Numbered from the stretch's first letter, positions 1-8,994 are shown. The stretch: DNA of 64,000 bases from Couchioplanes caeruleus (GCF_023499255.1 NZ_CP092183.1:255501-319500); one strand, 5' to 3'. Numbers and translations are program-made. Notes: generated from the sequence alone by a model not told the origin.

Positions 1-488
1 AAGCCCGCGCCGAACTCGCCGACCGCGTCCCAGAGGCGGGCGAGGTTGTCGAAGCGGCGGGCCATGGCGTTGTCGCCACCGGCGGTGTTCTCGATGAGGA
101 TGGGGAGCGGGAGGCCACCCTCCTTCTCCGCGTACGCGAAGGTCTTGCGCCAGTTGTCGAATCCGACCGCGACGTCGTCACCCGCATTGACGTGTCCACC
201 GTGGACGATCAAACCGCGGGCGCCGATCGCGGCGGCCGCGCGGGCGTGGGTGAGCAGCAGTTTCCGGCTCGGGATGCGGATGCGGTTGTTCAGCGTCGCC
301 ACGTTGATCACATAGGGCGCGTGGACGTAGACGTCCACGTCGGACGCTTGCAGCGCCTCGGCATCCGGCCGGGCCGCCGGTGCCTTCCAGCCCTGCGGGT
401 CGGCCAGGAAGAACTGGACGGCGTCGGCGCAGCGGGCGGCGGCTGCGTCTAGGGGATCGGCGGGATCGACATGGGCTCCGATGCGCAT
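1..488 (-). CDS. nfo: Deoxyribonuclease IV (endonuclease IV), 3' end missing
   Basis: AP endonuclease of base-excision repair, a TIM-barrel metalloenzyme that cleaves 5' to abasic sites. The 162 visible codons begin MRIGAHVDP and contain LLTHARAAAAIGARGLIVHG followed by GHVNAG, with metal-ligand histidines, and PILIENTAGGDN, which carries the family's conserved Glu in the ENTAGG motif. The ATG at 488 is the first start in frame and matches the usual N-terminus of the family. The gene runs off the left edge, so the C-terminal metal-binding motifs are not visible. It is divergent from the secreted-protein gene at 849, with a tandem-repeat array between them. Confidence 0.88.
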   Translation of the reverse strand, partial: MRIGAHVDPADPLDAAAARCADAVQFFLADPQGWKAPAARPDAEALQASDVDVYVHAPYVINVATLNNRIRIPSRKLLLTHARAAAAIGARGLIVHGGHVNAGDDVAVGFDNWRKTFAYAEKEGGLPLPILIENTAGGDNAMARRFDNLARLWDAVGEFGAG

Positions 489-524
489 GGACCGAGCCTA
501 CGACGCGGGTACGACGCTCACCTT

Positions 525-806
525 CCGTCGCCGCCGGGCCGCCGGGCGCGTCGCCGCCGGGCCACCGAGCGCGTCGCCGCCGGGCCACCGGGCGCGTCGC
601 CGCCGGGCCGCCGGGCGCGTAGCCATCAAACCGTCGTCACGCCGCCGAGCGCATCGCTGCCAGGTCGCCGAGCGTCGCAGCCTGACCGCCGGGCGCGTCG
701 CCGCCAGGCCGCCGGGCGCGTCGCCGCCGGGCGGTCAAGCGTCGTCGAAATGCCCCGGGCGCATCGTCCCCGGGCCGCCGACCGCGTCACCGGCCCGGAC
801 AAGACG
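525..806. repeat. Degenerate 23-bp GC-rich tandem array
   Basis: Unit approximately GCGTCGCCGCCGGGCCRCCG + RGC. Unit starts fall at 525 (diverged), 548, 571, 594 and 617 with exactly 23-bp spacing. Weaker copies start at about 651, 672, 695, 718, 739, 761 and 784 at 21-23 bp. The period is not a multiple of three, so the open frames across it are by-products of GC content. It fills almost all of the 360-bp gap between nfo and the gene at 849; no other gene is visible there. Confidence 0.8.
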
Positions 807-848
807 TCGTTAATCGAAGGATTGCACGACGAATTGGGAGATGGTGGC

Positions 849-1826
849 ATGTCGCGGCAAGTCCGACACCGGGTGACGGCGATCGTGGTAGGCGGGTTTC
901 TGCTGGGCGCGGCGGTCGTCTCCACGGGTACGGCGAACGCCGAGCAGGTCGAGGGAGGTGGCCGCCAGGTCGTGTTCGCCGGCGGCGGGATGCTCGGCCT
1001 GTCGTGCGAGTCCACTCCCTCGGTGGGGTCGATGACCGTGCCGGCGGAGAGCACCGTACGGGTGGTCAACCGCACCGGGCGGCATGCCAACCTGATGCTG
1101 AACGGCGACTCGAAGGGGTCCATTCCGGACGACGGGTCCACCGAGGTCGTGTTCCGCAGGGGTACGACCGCCGTCACGCTCAACCCCAACTGTGCCGTCG
1201 CCGATCGCGCGACGCCGGTGCTCGTCACTGCCACGCCGTCCCCGTCCGCGACGCCGGATCCGACTCCTGTGCCTCCGACCGGCGGTACCGACGGGGCGAC
1301 CTCCACCCCGCCGGGGCCGACGTCGCCCGCCACTTCGAGCGGCGGTGCCTCCGCGCCGGGGTCCGGCCCGGCGACGACTCCGCCGCAGCGTCCGTCGAGG
1401 CCGGGGCCGGCCACCGCGCCGGCGGGCAAGTCGCCCGACACGGTGATCGTGACTCGCGGGCGAGGGAATCAGGCCATGCCGCAGGGCGGCGCGGTGTCGC
1501 GTTCCAGGACCCGGACGACCACGGGTACGACGGGAGCGAACGTTCCCGCGTTCTCGGGGATGCCGCCGGGCGAGGACAAGAAGGTGCTCGCGGGCGTACC
1601 CACGGTGGATCTGTCGTCGACCGCGACGCAGGCGACGGCGGCCCAACCGGCCGGACCGGCGACCCAGATGGCCGCGGCGGAGCCGGTCGCGGCGATGGAG
1701 CCGATGGCCGACTCCAAGCCGCTCGGCTTGCTCACGGTGATTGCGTGTATCTGCGTGGTCGGCGTCGCGACAGGGGCAATTCGGGCAATCGTGTCGCAAC
1801 GTGCATCACGGACAAACATGGCGTAG
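849..1826 (+). CDS. Secreted protein with C-terminal membrane anchor, function unknown
   Basis: 325 residues. The N-terminus MSRQVRHRVTAIVVGGFLLG is a signal peptide with a likely cleavage after TANA (about residue 33). A beta-rich domain follows (about 35-115) with two Cys that could form a disulfide (in LGLSCES and LNPNC). A long Pro/Thr/Ser/Gly-rich low-complexity spacer, typical of wall-spanning stalks, comes next. A C-terminal hydrophobic helix (LGLLTVIACICVVGVATGAI) with a basic tail ends the protein. No LPXTG motif was seen. The ATG at 849 has a GGGAG element upstream. It lies just before the rpsF operon and ends before a strong terminator at 1937. The fold of the N-terminal domain is unassigned; a cupredoxin-like sandwich is only a guess. 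Confidence 0.7.
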   Translation: MSRQVRHRVTAIVVGGFLLGAAVVSTGTANAEQVEGGGRQVVFAGGGMLGLSCESTPSVGSMTVPAESTVRVVNRTGRHANLMLNGDSKGSIPDDGSTEVVFRRGTTAVTLNPNCAVADRATPVLVTATPSPSATPDPTPVPPTGGTDGATSTPPGPTSPATSSGGASAPGSGPATTPPQRPSRPGPATAPAGKSPDTVIVTRGRGNQAMPQGGAVSRSRTRTTTGTTGANVPAFSGMPPGEDKKVLAGVPTVDLSSTATQATAAQPAGPATQMAAAEPVAAMEPMADSKPLGLLTVIACICVVGVATGAIRAIVSQRASRTNMA

Positions 1827-1936
1827 ACTGTCGCCCAGAAGCTCCGCGGGGCGGCCGTTCCAACCTCATCGGTGTGGTCGTTCCTCCCCAGGTCCCACCC
1901 AGCGAATGCGGACCGGACGCCCCGCGGCTCCACGAG

Positions 1937-1970
1937 GAGAGCCCCGTCGCTCAGACGGGGCTCTCTTTTT
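1937..1970 (+). terminator. Rho-independent terminator
   Basis: A 12-bp perfect stem GAGAGCCCCGTC (1937-1948) / GACGGGGCTCTC (1954-1965) with a 5-nt loop, followed by TTTTT (1966-1970). It ends the upstream secreted-protein transcript. Because it sits 148 nt before rpsF it could also act as an attenuator if transcription starts further upstream. Confidence 0.85.
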
Positions 1971-1997
1971 GGTTGCCCAGCTCGGCGCGGGTATGCT
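1969..1997 (+). promoter_or_regulatory. Candidate promoter of the rpsF operon
   Basis: TTGGTT (1969-1974), 17-nt spacer, TATGCT (1992-1997), directly after the terminator stem and about 120 nt before rpsF. The -35 is a weak match and the -10 fits TAnnnT. The choice is by inspection only. Confidence 0.35.
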
Positions 1998-2117
1998 GGC
2001 TCGGTTCGCAGTGACTCGCCGTGGGAGACAGTGCCCGCGGTTTCTTTCTGCGATCGACACAAGACCTCCTGCCACGGAGAGACCGTGGCCGCTAAGCCCA
2101 CAGGAGGTGAGAACGTC

Positions 2118-2408
2118 TTGCGTCATTACGAACTCATGGTGATCCTCGACCCCTCGCTCGAGGAGCGCACCGTCGCCCCGTCGCTCGACCAGTACCTGAA
2201 CGTGATCAGGACCGCGGGCGGCTCGGTCGAGAAGCTCGACGTCTGGGGCCGTCGCCGGCTCTCGTTCGAGATCAACAAGAAGTCCGAGGGCATCTACGCC
2301 GTCGTGGACCTGCAGGCGACGCCCGAGGCCGTGGCGGAGCTGGACCGTCAGCTGCGGCTCAACGAGTCCATCCTGCGTACCAAGGTCATCCGGCCGGAGA
2401 CCCGCTGA
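2118..2408 (+). CDS. rpsF: 30S ribosomal protein S6
   Basis: 96 residues, the usual S6 length, starting (M)[19 protein letters not shown]6 binds the central domain of 16S rRNA together with S18, which is encoded two genes downstream. The start is a TTG at 2118, preceded at 8 nt by a near-perfect Shine-Dalgarno AGGAGGTGA (2102-2110). The in-frame codons upstream carry no better start. First gene of the rpsF-ssb-rpsR-rplI operon. Confidence 0.96.
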   Translation: MRHYELMVILDPSLEERTVAPSLDQYLNVIRTAGGSVEKLDVWGRRRLSFEINKKSEGIYAVVDLQATPEAVAELDRQLRLNESILRTKVIRPETR

Positions 2409-2474
2409 CCCTCGTTTTTGTCGTAGGGCTCTGAGAGCCTGTGCGCGAACGAGAGAAGCGGCGAGGAGAAGATC

Positions 2475-3029
2475 ATGGCAGGAGAAACCACCATCACGGT
2501 CGTCGGCAACCTGACCGACGACCCTGAGCTGCGCTTCACCCCTTCGGGTGCGGCGGTCGCCAAGTTCCGCATCGCCTCGACGCCGCGGACCTTGGATCGG
2601 CAATCGGGCGAGTGGAAAGACGGCGAGCCACTCTTCCTCGCATGCAACATCTGGCGTGACGCCGCCGAGCACGTCGCCGAGTCGCTACAGCGTGGCGCTC
2701 GGGTGATCGTGCAGGGCCGGCTGCGCCAGCGGTCTTACGAGACCCGCGAGGGCGAGAAGCGCACCGTCTACGAGCTCGAGGTCGACGAGATCGGCCCGTC
2801 CCTGCGCTACGCCACGGCGAAGGTGCAGAAGATGAACCGGTCCGGTGGCGGCGGAGGCGGCTTCGGTGGCGGCGGCGGTGGTGGCAGCCGGCAGCCCAGC
2901 AGCGGTGGCGGCGGCGGTGGAGGCGGCAACTCCTCCTCGTTCGACGACCCGTGGGCGACGGCGGCACCTGCCGGAAACAGCCGCTCCGGCGGCGGCAGCT
3001 CCTCTTTCGACGACGAGCCTCCCTTCTAA
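2475..3029 (+). CDS. ssb: Single-stranded DNA-binding protein
   Basis: 184 residues. The N-terminal OB-fold (about 1-115) begins [20 protein letters not shown] and contains the single-strand-binding core [16 protein letters not shown] glycine/serine-rich flexible linker follows, ending in the acidic tip DDEPPF that recruits replication and repair partners. GAGGAG precedes the ATG. It sits between rpsF and rpsR, the standard actinobacterial arrangement; replication and translation genes share one transcript here. Confidence 0.97.
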   Translation: MAGETTITVVGNLTDDPELRFTPSGAAVAKFRIASTPRTLDRQSGEWKDGEPLFLACNIWRDAAEHVAESLQRGARVIVQGRLRQRSYETREGEKRTVYELEVDEIGPSLRYATAKVQKMNRSGGGGGGFGGGGGGGSRQPSSGGGGGGGGNSSSFDDPWATAAPAGNSRSGGGSSSFDDEPPF

Positions 3030-3068
3030 GCCCCGCAACGGGCTTTCTTGAGTTCAGGAGTTAGAGCA

Positions 3069-3308
3069 ATGGCCAAGGCTGCGGCACTGCGCAAGCCGAA
3101 GAAGAAGGTGAACCCGCTCGACAAGGACGGGATCACCTACATCGACTACAAGGACACCGCCCTGCTGCGGAAGTTCATCTCGGACCGCGGCAAGATCCGC
3201 GCTCGGCGGGTCACCGGCGTGACCTCCCAGCAGCAGCGGCAGATCGCCCGCGCGGTCAAGAACGCCCGCGAGATGGCGCTCCTGCCGTACACCGCGACGG
3301 CTCGCTGA
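3069..3308 (+). CDS. rpsR: 30S ribosomal protein S18
   Basis: 79 residues, [19 protein letters not shown] onward, with the conserved core [15 protein letters not shown] and [20 protein letters not shown]. It contains no cysteines, so it is the zinc-independent form of S18. The ATG at 3069 has AGGAG 8 nt upstream; a further in-frame start at 3048 is less well supported. Operon member between ssb and rplI. Confidence 0.96.
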   Translation: MAKAAALRKPKKKVNPLDKDGITYIDYKDTALLRKFISDRGKIRARRVTGVTSQQQRQIARAVKNAREMALLPYTATAR

Positions 3309-3322
3309 GGGGAGGCACGACA

Positions 3323-3772
3323 ATGAAGATCATCCTCACCCAGGAGGTGTCGGGCCTCGGCACCCCCGGCGACATCGTCGAGGTCAAGGACGGCTACGGC
3401 CGCAACTACCTGCTGCCGCAGGGCTTCGCGATCCGGTGGAGCAAGGGCGCCGAGAAGCAGGTCACGGTCATCAAGCGGGCCCGCGACGCCCGCGAGATCC
3501 GCGACCTGGGCCAGGCCAACGAGGTCAAGGGCCAGCTCGAGGGCCTCAAGGTCACGCTGTCGGCCCGTTCCGGCAACGGCGGCCGCCTGTTCGGCTCGAT
3601 CACCCCGGCGGAGATCGTCGACGCGGTCAAGGCCGCCGGCGGCCCGTCCCTCGACCGGCGCCGCCTCGAGCTGCCCGGCCACATCAAGACCACGGGCTCG
3701 TACAAGGTCCAGGTCAAGCTCCACCCCGAGGTGACCGCGGCGTTCCCCGTGAACGTCGTCGCCGCCAAGTAA
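3323..3772 (+). CDS. rplI: 50S ribosomal protein L9
   Basis: 149 residues, [20 protein letters not shown] with the L9 signature [13 protein letters not shown], the long connecting helix and the C-terminal rRNA-binding domain ([16 protein letters not shown]). GGGGAGG precedes the ATG. Last gene of the operon, followed 12 nt later by a strong hairpin terminator. Confidence 0.97.
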   Translation: MKIILTQEVSGLGTPGDIVEVKDGYGRNYLLPQGFAIRWSKGAEKQVTVIKRARDAREIRDLGQANEVKGQLEGLKVTLSARSGNGGRLFGSITPAEIVDAVKAAGGPSLDRRRLELPGHIKTTGSYKVQVKLHPEVTAAFPVNVVAAK

Positions 3773-3783
3773 GACCGCGCCAC

Positions 3784-3817
3784 GAAAGCGCGCCACCCAG
3801 CCGGGTGGCGCGCTTTC
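3784..3817 (+). terminator. Hairpin terminator after rplI
   Basis: A 15-bp perfect stem starts GAAAGCGCGCCACCC (3784-3798) and is mirrored by 3803-3817, with a 4-nt loop. There is no U-run, which is common in actinobacteria. It closes the rpsF-ssb-rpsR-rplI operon. Confidence 0.8.
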
Positions 3818-4082
3818 CGCATTCCAGGGGCTTTCCCGCGGGGTTTGCTTCTGCGCGGGGTCCGGCTTTGCGCTGGTCCGTCTTTCATCCAGTTACGGCG
3901 CCAGAGGCGAAGCCTTCCGCAGCGGGGCCGGATGCGTGCACGGACAGGGACACGCTCCGTGGCACACCCAGCCTGTCCCGCCGGCTCACTCCGCGGGCTC
4001 GCCTTGGACGCCCGCCAACTGTTGGACCGACGCGAACCGGTTGCCGTGCGAGCCTGACCCGTGCCGTCCCGCCGTGCTGCTG

Positions 4083-4415
4083 CCGTGCCAGCGTTGGGGC
4101 TGTCGCTCCCCGTGCCAGCGTGGGGCTGTCGCTCCCCGTGCAAGCGGGTTTGCCGGTCCGGTGCCAGCGGGGGCTGCCGGTCCTGTGCCGGCGCGGTGCT
4201 GCCGCTCCGTGCCATCGCGGGGGCTGCCGCTGCCGTGCCCCAGCGCCGTGCTGCCCTCCCGTGTCAACGCCGGGCTGTGTTCCCGCGCCGCGGTGCTGCG
4301 CTACGGTCCGCGCTGCCCGCGCGTCGCGATCCCCGCGCATCGCGCTGTCCCGCACGGCGCTTCTCGCACTCCGCGTTACCCGCACTCCGCGTTACCCGCG
4401 CTCCGCACCACCTTC
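4083..4415. repeat. Degenerate 24-27 bp tandem array in a gene-free gap
   Basis: GTGCCAGCG-type unit starts at 4085, 4112, 4138, 4161, 4185, 4209, 4235 and 4261 (spacing 23-27 bp), each followed by a GGGGCTGYCGCTCC-like segment. A 16-bp direct repeat ACTCCGCGTTACCCGC follows near 4370-4400. The whole 3818-4464 gap between rplI and the next gene lacks a convincing coding region; open frames across it encode only Arg/Pro/Ala-rich products. Confidence 0.65.
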
Positions 4416-4464
4416 GCGTAGCGCTCCCTACGCTCCCACCACGCGTCGGCGTGTTTTTTGCTCG

Positions 4465-7400
4465 TCAGCTGAGGGATTGGCCCGTGATCGCCGACGTCAG
4501 CACCGTGGCCAGCCCGCCGCCCATCACCGCCGCCGCCAGCCCCACGCTGGCCGCCTTCCACGATCCGCTCGCCCAGCGCAACCCCACCGCCACCAGCATG
4601 CTCAGCACCAGCGAGAGCCCGAACTGCGGCGCCGCAGCGGCCAGGGTGCTCAGGGCGTGTGCCTGCTGGGCGCCGTTGAGGACCAGCATGTACAGGACGA
4701 ACAGCACGACCGGTACGCCGTACCAGACAACGGTGTAGCCGACCGCCGCCAGGGGGCCGCCCGTGTCCTCCTCGAGCTCCTCCTCGGGTTCGAGGAGGTC
4801 GTTCTGGCGTGCCGCCGCCGACGAGAGGGTGCTCACCGGGCGGCGTTCGTACGTGCCCGCCGGGGAGGTCATGACGGCGCCGCGGGGCGGCCATTCCGTG
4901 TCCGGCGGGTCCTGCCAGCTGGCGCCCGTACGGATGATCTCGGTGGCGCTCGCGGAGGCCGAGTTGGCGGCCGGCACCTTGACCGACGCGGAGGCGCCGT
5001 TCTTCGACGGGGGCCGGAACGGGACGAAGTCGCTGGTGCCGAAGCGCCTGGATTCGCCGTCGGCGAGGTCGCTGGACTCCTTGAGTTCGCGCCGCCAGTC
5101 GGCCGTGCCGGCCTCACGGTAGGGGGCCGTCTGCTCGCGGCCGCGCTGCTGCCAGGGTGCGGCTTCGGCGGCCGGACGGATCTCCGTGGCCGCTTCGCCG
5201 GGGGCGGGACCTGCGGCGATGCCGTCCTCAGCGCGCATCTGGCTGCGCCACGCGTCGGTGCGTGCGGCCGCCTCGCCGGGGGCCGGGTCTGCCGCGAGGC
5301 CGCTCTCGGCGCGCATCTGGCTGCGCCACGCGTCGGTGCGTGCGGCCGGTTCGGTGGGTGCGGGTCCTGCGGCGATGCCGTCCTCGGCGCGCATCTGGCT
5401 GCGCCAGGAGTCCGTGCGGGCCGCCGCCTGCGCCTCGGGCCGCCATGCGCCGGGCTGGGAGGACACCGGACGGGTGGGCGTGGAGGACACCGGGCGGGCC
5501 GGTGTCTGGCCGGGACCTGGCTGCGACGACACCGGGCGTACGGCGGCCTGGCCGTATCCGGGCTGCGTGGCCGGGCCGGCGGGCGGGGACGAGACGGGTG
5601 GTGGCTCTCGGCGGTCCTGCTGCCAGGCCGTGGGTGCCGCGGACACGGGACGGTCATCGGGTACGGCGGAGACCGGACGATCCGCCGCCACGTCCCAGCC
5701 GCCCGGTGCCGCCGCCACGTCCCAGCCGCCCGGTGCCGCCGAGACGGGACGGTCGGTGGGGGCGGTGTTCGGGCGGTCGGCCGGCCCCGCGTCGCGTTGC
5801 CAGGCGGCCGGTCCGGGTTCGAGCTCGCGGCGACCGCCCAGGATCGGCCGGGTGGCGGCGTCGCCGTCCCGGCGGTAGACCTCCGGGTCGAGCGGTGTCT
5901 CGGGGGCGGCGCCGAGCTGCAGCGGGCCTTCCGGGGCGCGCCGGCGGCCCACGCCCGGGCGGCCACCGCCCTGGGGAGCTGAGCCGGGACGGTCGTCGTC
6001 TTCAGTGCGGCGGCGGCGGCGGGGCTCGCCGCTCTCGAGCTCGAGCGGGCCGCCCGGGACGTCGTCGCGCGTACGGGACCGGGGGCCGCGGCGGGGTCGT
6101 CCGTCGTCGTCCCGGTCGTCCTCGTCGTCTTCGTCGTCCTCGACCTCGGCGCGATGCCACTGGCCGGTGTCGCTGTCGCGCAGCCAGACGTCCGACTCCG
6201 GGTCGCGGTGCCAGGCGCCGGACTCGAGCTCGCGGGTCCAGCTGGTGTCGGGCTCGCGCCTGCGGGCGTACGCCGCCGGCCCCTCGCGTCGCGGAATGCC
6301 GGCGCCGCGCTGGGCGTCCAGGCCGCGACGGGGCTCGCGTTGCGTTTCCGGGCCGCGCGGGCGGGCGGCACGGCGTCCGCGGGTGCCTTCCGCCTCACGC
6401 TGCCAGGAGCCGGTGTCGGTGCGGCCGCGCGGTTCGTCGTCGCGCCGCCAGGAGCCGGTGTCGGAGCGGCTGTCCGTACGCGCCTCGTCGTCGGGCTGCC
6501 ACGAGCTGCGGCGGCCGCCGCGCTGCCGCGTACCCGTGTCCGGGTCGTCGTCGTCGCGCTGCCAGGAGCCGGGCTCCGACCGCGCGCCGGATTCGATCTC
6601 CCGCTGCCAGGAGCCGGTGTCCGTACGGTCGGCCCGGCTGCGCCGGCCGCCGTCGCCCGGCCGGGTGCCGGTGTCGCGCTGCCAGGAGCCGGTGTCCGTA
6701 CGGCTCTGCCAGCCGCCACCGTCGCGCTCGCGGGGCTGCAGCGGCAGCGGGATGACGCCGGTCTCCGACGCGCTCTGCGCCCACGGGTCCGAGGCGGGGC
6801 CCGGCTCGGGGTCGCGCCGCCAGGAGCCGGTGTCACGCCGTCCGTCGCGGGTCTGGTCGCCGCTGCGCCAACTGTCGGCCGGCGGCTCGGCGGAGCGCCG
6901 TCCGTCGCGGTCGGGGTCCTGAGCACGCCAGCCGGTGCCCGTCTCGTCCACGCCACGGCGGCTGCCGGTCGTCGGGGCGCTGCTCTGCCAGCTGTTCGTG
7001 GTCGAGGTGGTCCGCCAGCTGTCCGGCTGGTCGTCGGCGTCGCGGCGCCAGCTGGGACTGTCCGCGACCGGGTCCTGGAACGCCGGGATGCTGCCGGTGT
7101 CGGTGTGCCCGGCCCAGTTGTCGGCGTCCGAATGGACCGTCCAGCCGGTGCCTCCGCTCGTACGGGAACCGGGCTCGGCGGCCCGCCGGCGACCCACCTG
7201 GCGTGACCCGTCGTCGAACCCGCTCTGGCGACGCCACTGCGCGCGGTCGTCCTCCCGGACGAGGTGGCGGCCGTCGTCGAAGGTGCCCGGCGCCGACCGG
7301 GTCCCGGTGTACGCGGTCGGCGGCTGCGGATCTTGCCAGCCGGGCGAGCTTTCTGCCGGCCGGTCCGCGGGCGCCTCCCGGCTCGTACCGTTCTCCCGCC

Positions 7401-8613
7401 GGGACGAGCGGCCGGTGTCGGTGAACTGCTGCCAGCTCGGCCGGCCGTCCCACGACGGGCGCGGCGCGTCGGCCGGCTGTTGCCAGGTGGGCGTGGGAGG
7501 GGGCGGGGTCGGCGGTGTGGCGGACGGCGCGGCGAACTGCTGCCACGACGGGCGGTCCTCGGCGGCCTGCCAGCTCGGCGCCGCGTCGGCGGGCCGCTGC
7601 TGCCAGCTCGGCGTGGCGTCTGCGGGCTGCTGCTGCCAGGCCGGAGCCGCGTCGGCGGGCCGCTGCTGCCAGGTCGGCGCCGGGTCCGCCGGTCGCTGCC
7701 AGCTCGGGGCGGCGTCGGCGGGTCGTTGCTGCCAGGTGGGCGGCGGGTCCTCGGCGCGCTGCCACGACGGCGTCGGGTCGGCGGGACGCTCCCACGGCGG
7801 TGCGGCGTCGGCCGGTCGCTGCTGCCAGCTCGGCGTGGCGTCGGCGGGCTGCTGCCAGCTCCGTGCGGCGTCGGCGGGCTGCTGCCAGCTCGGAGCGGCG
7901 TCGGCCGGTCGCTGCTGCCAGGACGGGCTTGCCTCCGGGGCGGACCGGTCGCGTCGCCAGCCGGGAGTGTCGTCGGGGGTGGAGGGCTGCTGCCAGCTCG
8001 GCGTGGGCGGGTCGCCCGACTCGGGAGTCGGCCAGGCGGTGCCGGAGATCGCCGGGAGCCGGGTGGGCGGCTCGACCGGCGGGACGAAGCCGTTGGCGTC
8101 GCCCGACTGCCACGCCTCGGTCGTCGTGCGCCATCCGTGCGTGCCGGACGCGGAGCGCCATTCGGTCGTCTGACGCCAGCGGGCGCTGTCGGTGGACCGC
8201 CACTCCGCTGTCGACGTACGCCATCCGACGCCGTCGGCGGGAATCGGCGGCCGACCGGTCGCGGCGACGTCGGACCAGCGGCTGACCGTGCCGGATCCGG
8301 ACCGCTCGACCGCCTGGTCCTCGTTCTGCGCCCACGCCTCGGCGCGCAACGACCAGGCGACGGCCTCCGGAATCGGCTGCATGCTGCCGGTGTCTGCGAC
8401 CGATCCGGTGCCCCACACGGGCGCGCCGGGCTCGACGATTTGGGAGGAATCGGGACTTTCCGGGCTCTCACGGGTGGACCAGGGCTCCGCGGCGCTCCTC
8501 TCCCGCGGCAGGCGGGCGCCGTAGTCCCACTCCCGTTGGTCCACCTGAAAAGCGTGACGTGCGTTCCCCGGATCTGCAACGCCCTGGGGCGATGGCTTCG
8601 TCACGGGCCGCAC
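4465..8613 (-). CDS. Giant disordered Trp-repeat membrane protein
   Basis: 1382 residues. The first ~1290 are predicted disordered, rich in Arg, Asp, Pro, Ser, Trp and Gly. They contain three repeat families: 10-11-residue units such as PSWQQRPADAA (about 12 copies, DNA 7530-7930), DTGSWQRD-type units (DNA about 6180-6890), and a 26-residue unit in three copies (DNA about 5200-5440). An acidic DDEDDEDDRDDD stretch lies near DNA 6120. The C-terminus has three hydrophobic helices (YTVVWYGVPVVLFVLYMLVL, APQFGLSLVLSMLVAVGL, AASVGLAAAVMGGGLATVLT). The GTG at 8613 has GGAGG about 10 nt upstream; an ATG at 8646 is also in frame. Function unknown. The three-codon periodicity of the repeats and the TM domain support real coding. 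Confidence 0.75.
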   Translation of the reverse strand: MRPVTKPSPQGVADPGNARHAFQVDQREWDYGARLPRERSAAEPWSTRESPESPDSSQIVEPGAPVWGTGSVADTGSMQPIPEAVAWSLRAEAWAQNEDQAVERSGSGTVSRWSDVAATGRPPIPADGVGWRTSTAEWRSTDSARWRQTTEWRSASGTHGWRTTTEAWQSGDANGFVPPVEPPTRLPAISGTAWPTPESGDPPTPSWQQPSTPDDTPGWRRDRSAPEASPSWQQRPADAAPSWQQPADAARSWQQPADATPSWQQRPADAAPPWERPADPTPSWQRAEDPPPTWQQRPADAAPSWQRPADPAPTWQQRPADAAPAWQQQPADATPSWQQRPADAAPSWQAAEDRPSWQQFAAPSATPPTPPPPTPTWQQPADAPRPSWDGRPSWQQFTDTGRSSRRENGTSREAPADRPAESSPGWQDPQPPTAYTGTRSAPGTFDDGRHLVREDDRAQWRRQSGFDDGSRQVGRRRAAEPGSRTSGGTGWTVHSDADNWAGHTDTGSIPAFQDPVADSPSWRRDADDQPDSWRTTSTTNSWQSSAPTTGSRRGVDETGTGWRAQDPDRDGRRSAEPPADSWRSGDQTRDGRRDTGSWRRDPEPGPASDPWAQSASETGVIPLPLQPRERDGGGWQSRTDTGSWQRDTGTRPGDGGRRSRADRTDTGSWQREIESGARSEPGSWQRDDDDPDTGTRQRGGRRSSWQPDDEARTDSRSDTGSWRRDDEPRGRTDTGSWQREAEGTRGRRAARPRGPETQREPRRGLDAQRGAGIPRREGPAAYARRREPDTSWTRELESGAWHRDPESDVWLRDSDTGQWHRAEVEDDEDDEDDRDDDGRPRRGPRSRTRDDVPGGPLELESGEPRRRRRTEDDDRPGSAPQGGGRPGVGRRRAPEGPLQLGAAPETPLDPEVYRRDGDAATRPILGGRRELEPGPAAWQRDAGPADRPNTAPTDRPVSAAPGGWDVAAAPGGWDVAADRPVSAVPDDRPVSAAPTAWQQDRREPPPVSSPPAGPATQPGYGQAAVRPVSSQPGPGQTPARPVSSTPTRPVSSQPGAWRPEAQAAARTDSWRSQMRAEDGIAAGPAPTEPAARTDAWRSQMRAESGLAADPAPGEAAARTDAWRSQMRAEDGIAAGPAPGEAATEIRPAAEAAPWQQRGREQTAPYREAGTADWRRELKESSDLADGESRRFGTSDFVPFRPPSKNGASASVKVPAANSASASATEIIRTGASWQDPPDTEWPPRGAVMTSPAGTYERRPVSTLSSAAARQNDLLEPEEELEEDTGGPLAAVGYTVVWYGVPVVLFVLYMLVLNGAQQAHALSTLAAAAPQFGLSLVLSMLVAVGLRWASGSWKAASVGLAAAVMGGGLATVLTSAITGQSLS
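5200..5440 (-). repeat. Three 78-bp in-frame coding repeats
   Basis: GCGCGCATCTGG recurs at 5231, 5309 and 5387, exactly 78 bp apart. Each unit encodes 26 residues containing ARTDAWRSQMRAE. Copies differ at a few positions, indicating older in-frame duplications inside the Trp-repeat protein gene. Confidence 0.9.
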
Positions 8614-8688
8614 CTTTTTATTCCCTCCACACGCTGGGGACATCAAAAACCCAGGTCACCGGGGTACGCCGGGCAGCATCCCCAAGCG

Positions 8689-8764
8689 TTGTACACAGGC
8701 TGTGCACAGGGCTGCACACAGGTTCGGGGGCATTGTCCACAACTTGTCCCGAGGCTCGTCCACC
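8689..8764 (+). promoter_or_regulatory. Phased array of six DnaA-box-like sites
   Basis: Same-orientation nonamers start at 8689 (TTGTACACA), 8700 (CTGTGCACA), 8712 (CTGCACACA), 8733 (TTGTCCACA), 8744 (TTGTCCCGA) and 8756 (TCGTCCACC). Spacings are 11, 12, 21, 11 and 12 bp, so all lie on one helix face, as two triplets 44 bp apart. TTGTCCACA matches the DnaA box TTATCCACA at 8 of 9 positions; the others match at 5-7. The array lies 76 nt upstream of the Trp-repeat protein start and about 450 nt before dnaB. DnaA control of one or both genes is inferred. Confidence 0.6.
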
Positions 8765-8994
8765 GGCCTGCTTGGGCCGATGACGTGCAGCTTCGTATGG
8801 TTACCCGCGCCGGATCACGCCTCAGGGCCGACCCGGTCCGCGCCAAGCGACGTTTCGGGCGGTTCGGTGGGATGGATCACCCGTCGGTGGGCGCGCTCAC
8901 CCGAAAGTGTCGTACCGGGGTTGTTTGATCGACTCAGGAGGCGCAGGGTGGGTCGGTTTGCGCGGCCCGGGTCGGGTGGACCGGGCGCCGCAGG

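Noticed and set aside
3885..4385. Minus-strand open frame of 166 codons in the gap after rplI
   Set aside because: It reads through the 24-27 bp tandem array and gives a His/Arg/Gly/Ala-rich product without domains, ribosome site or promoter.
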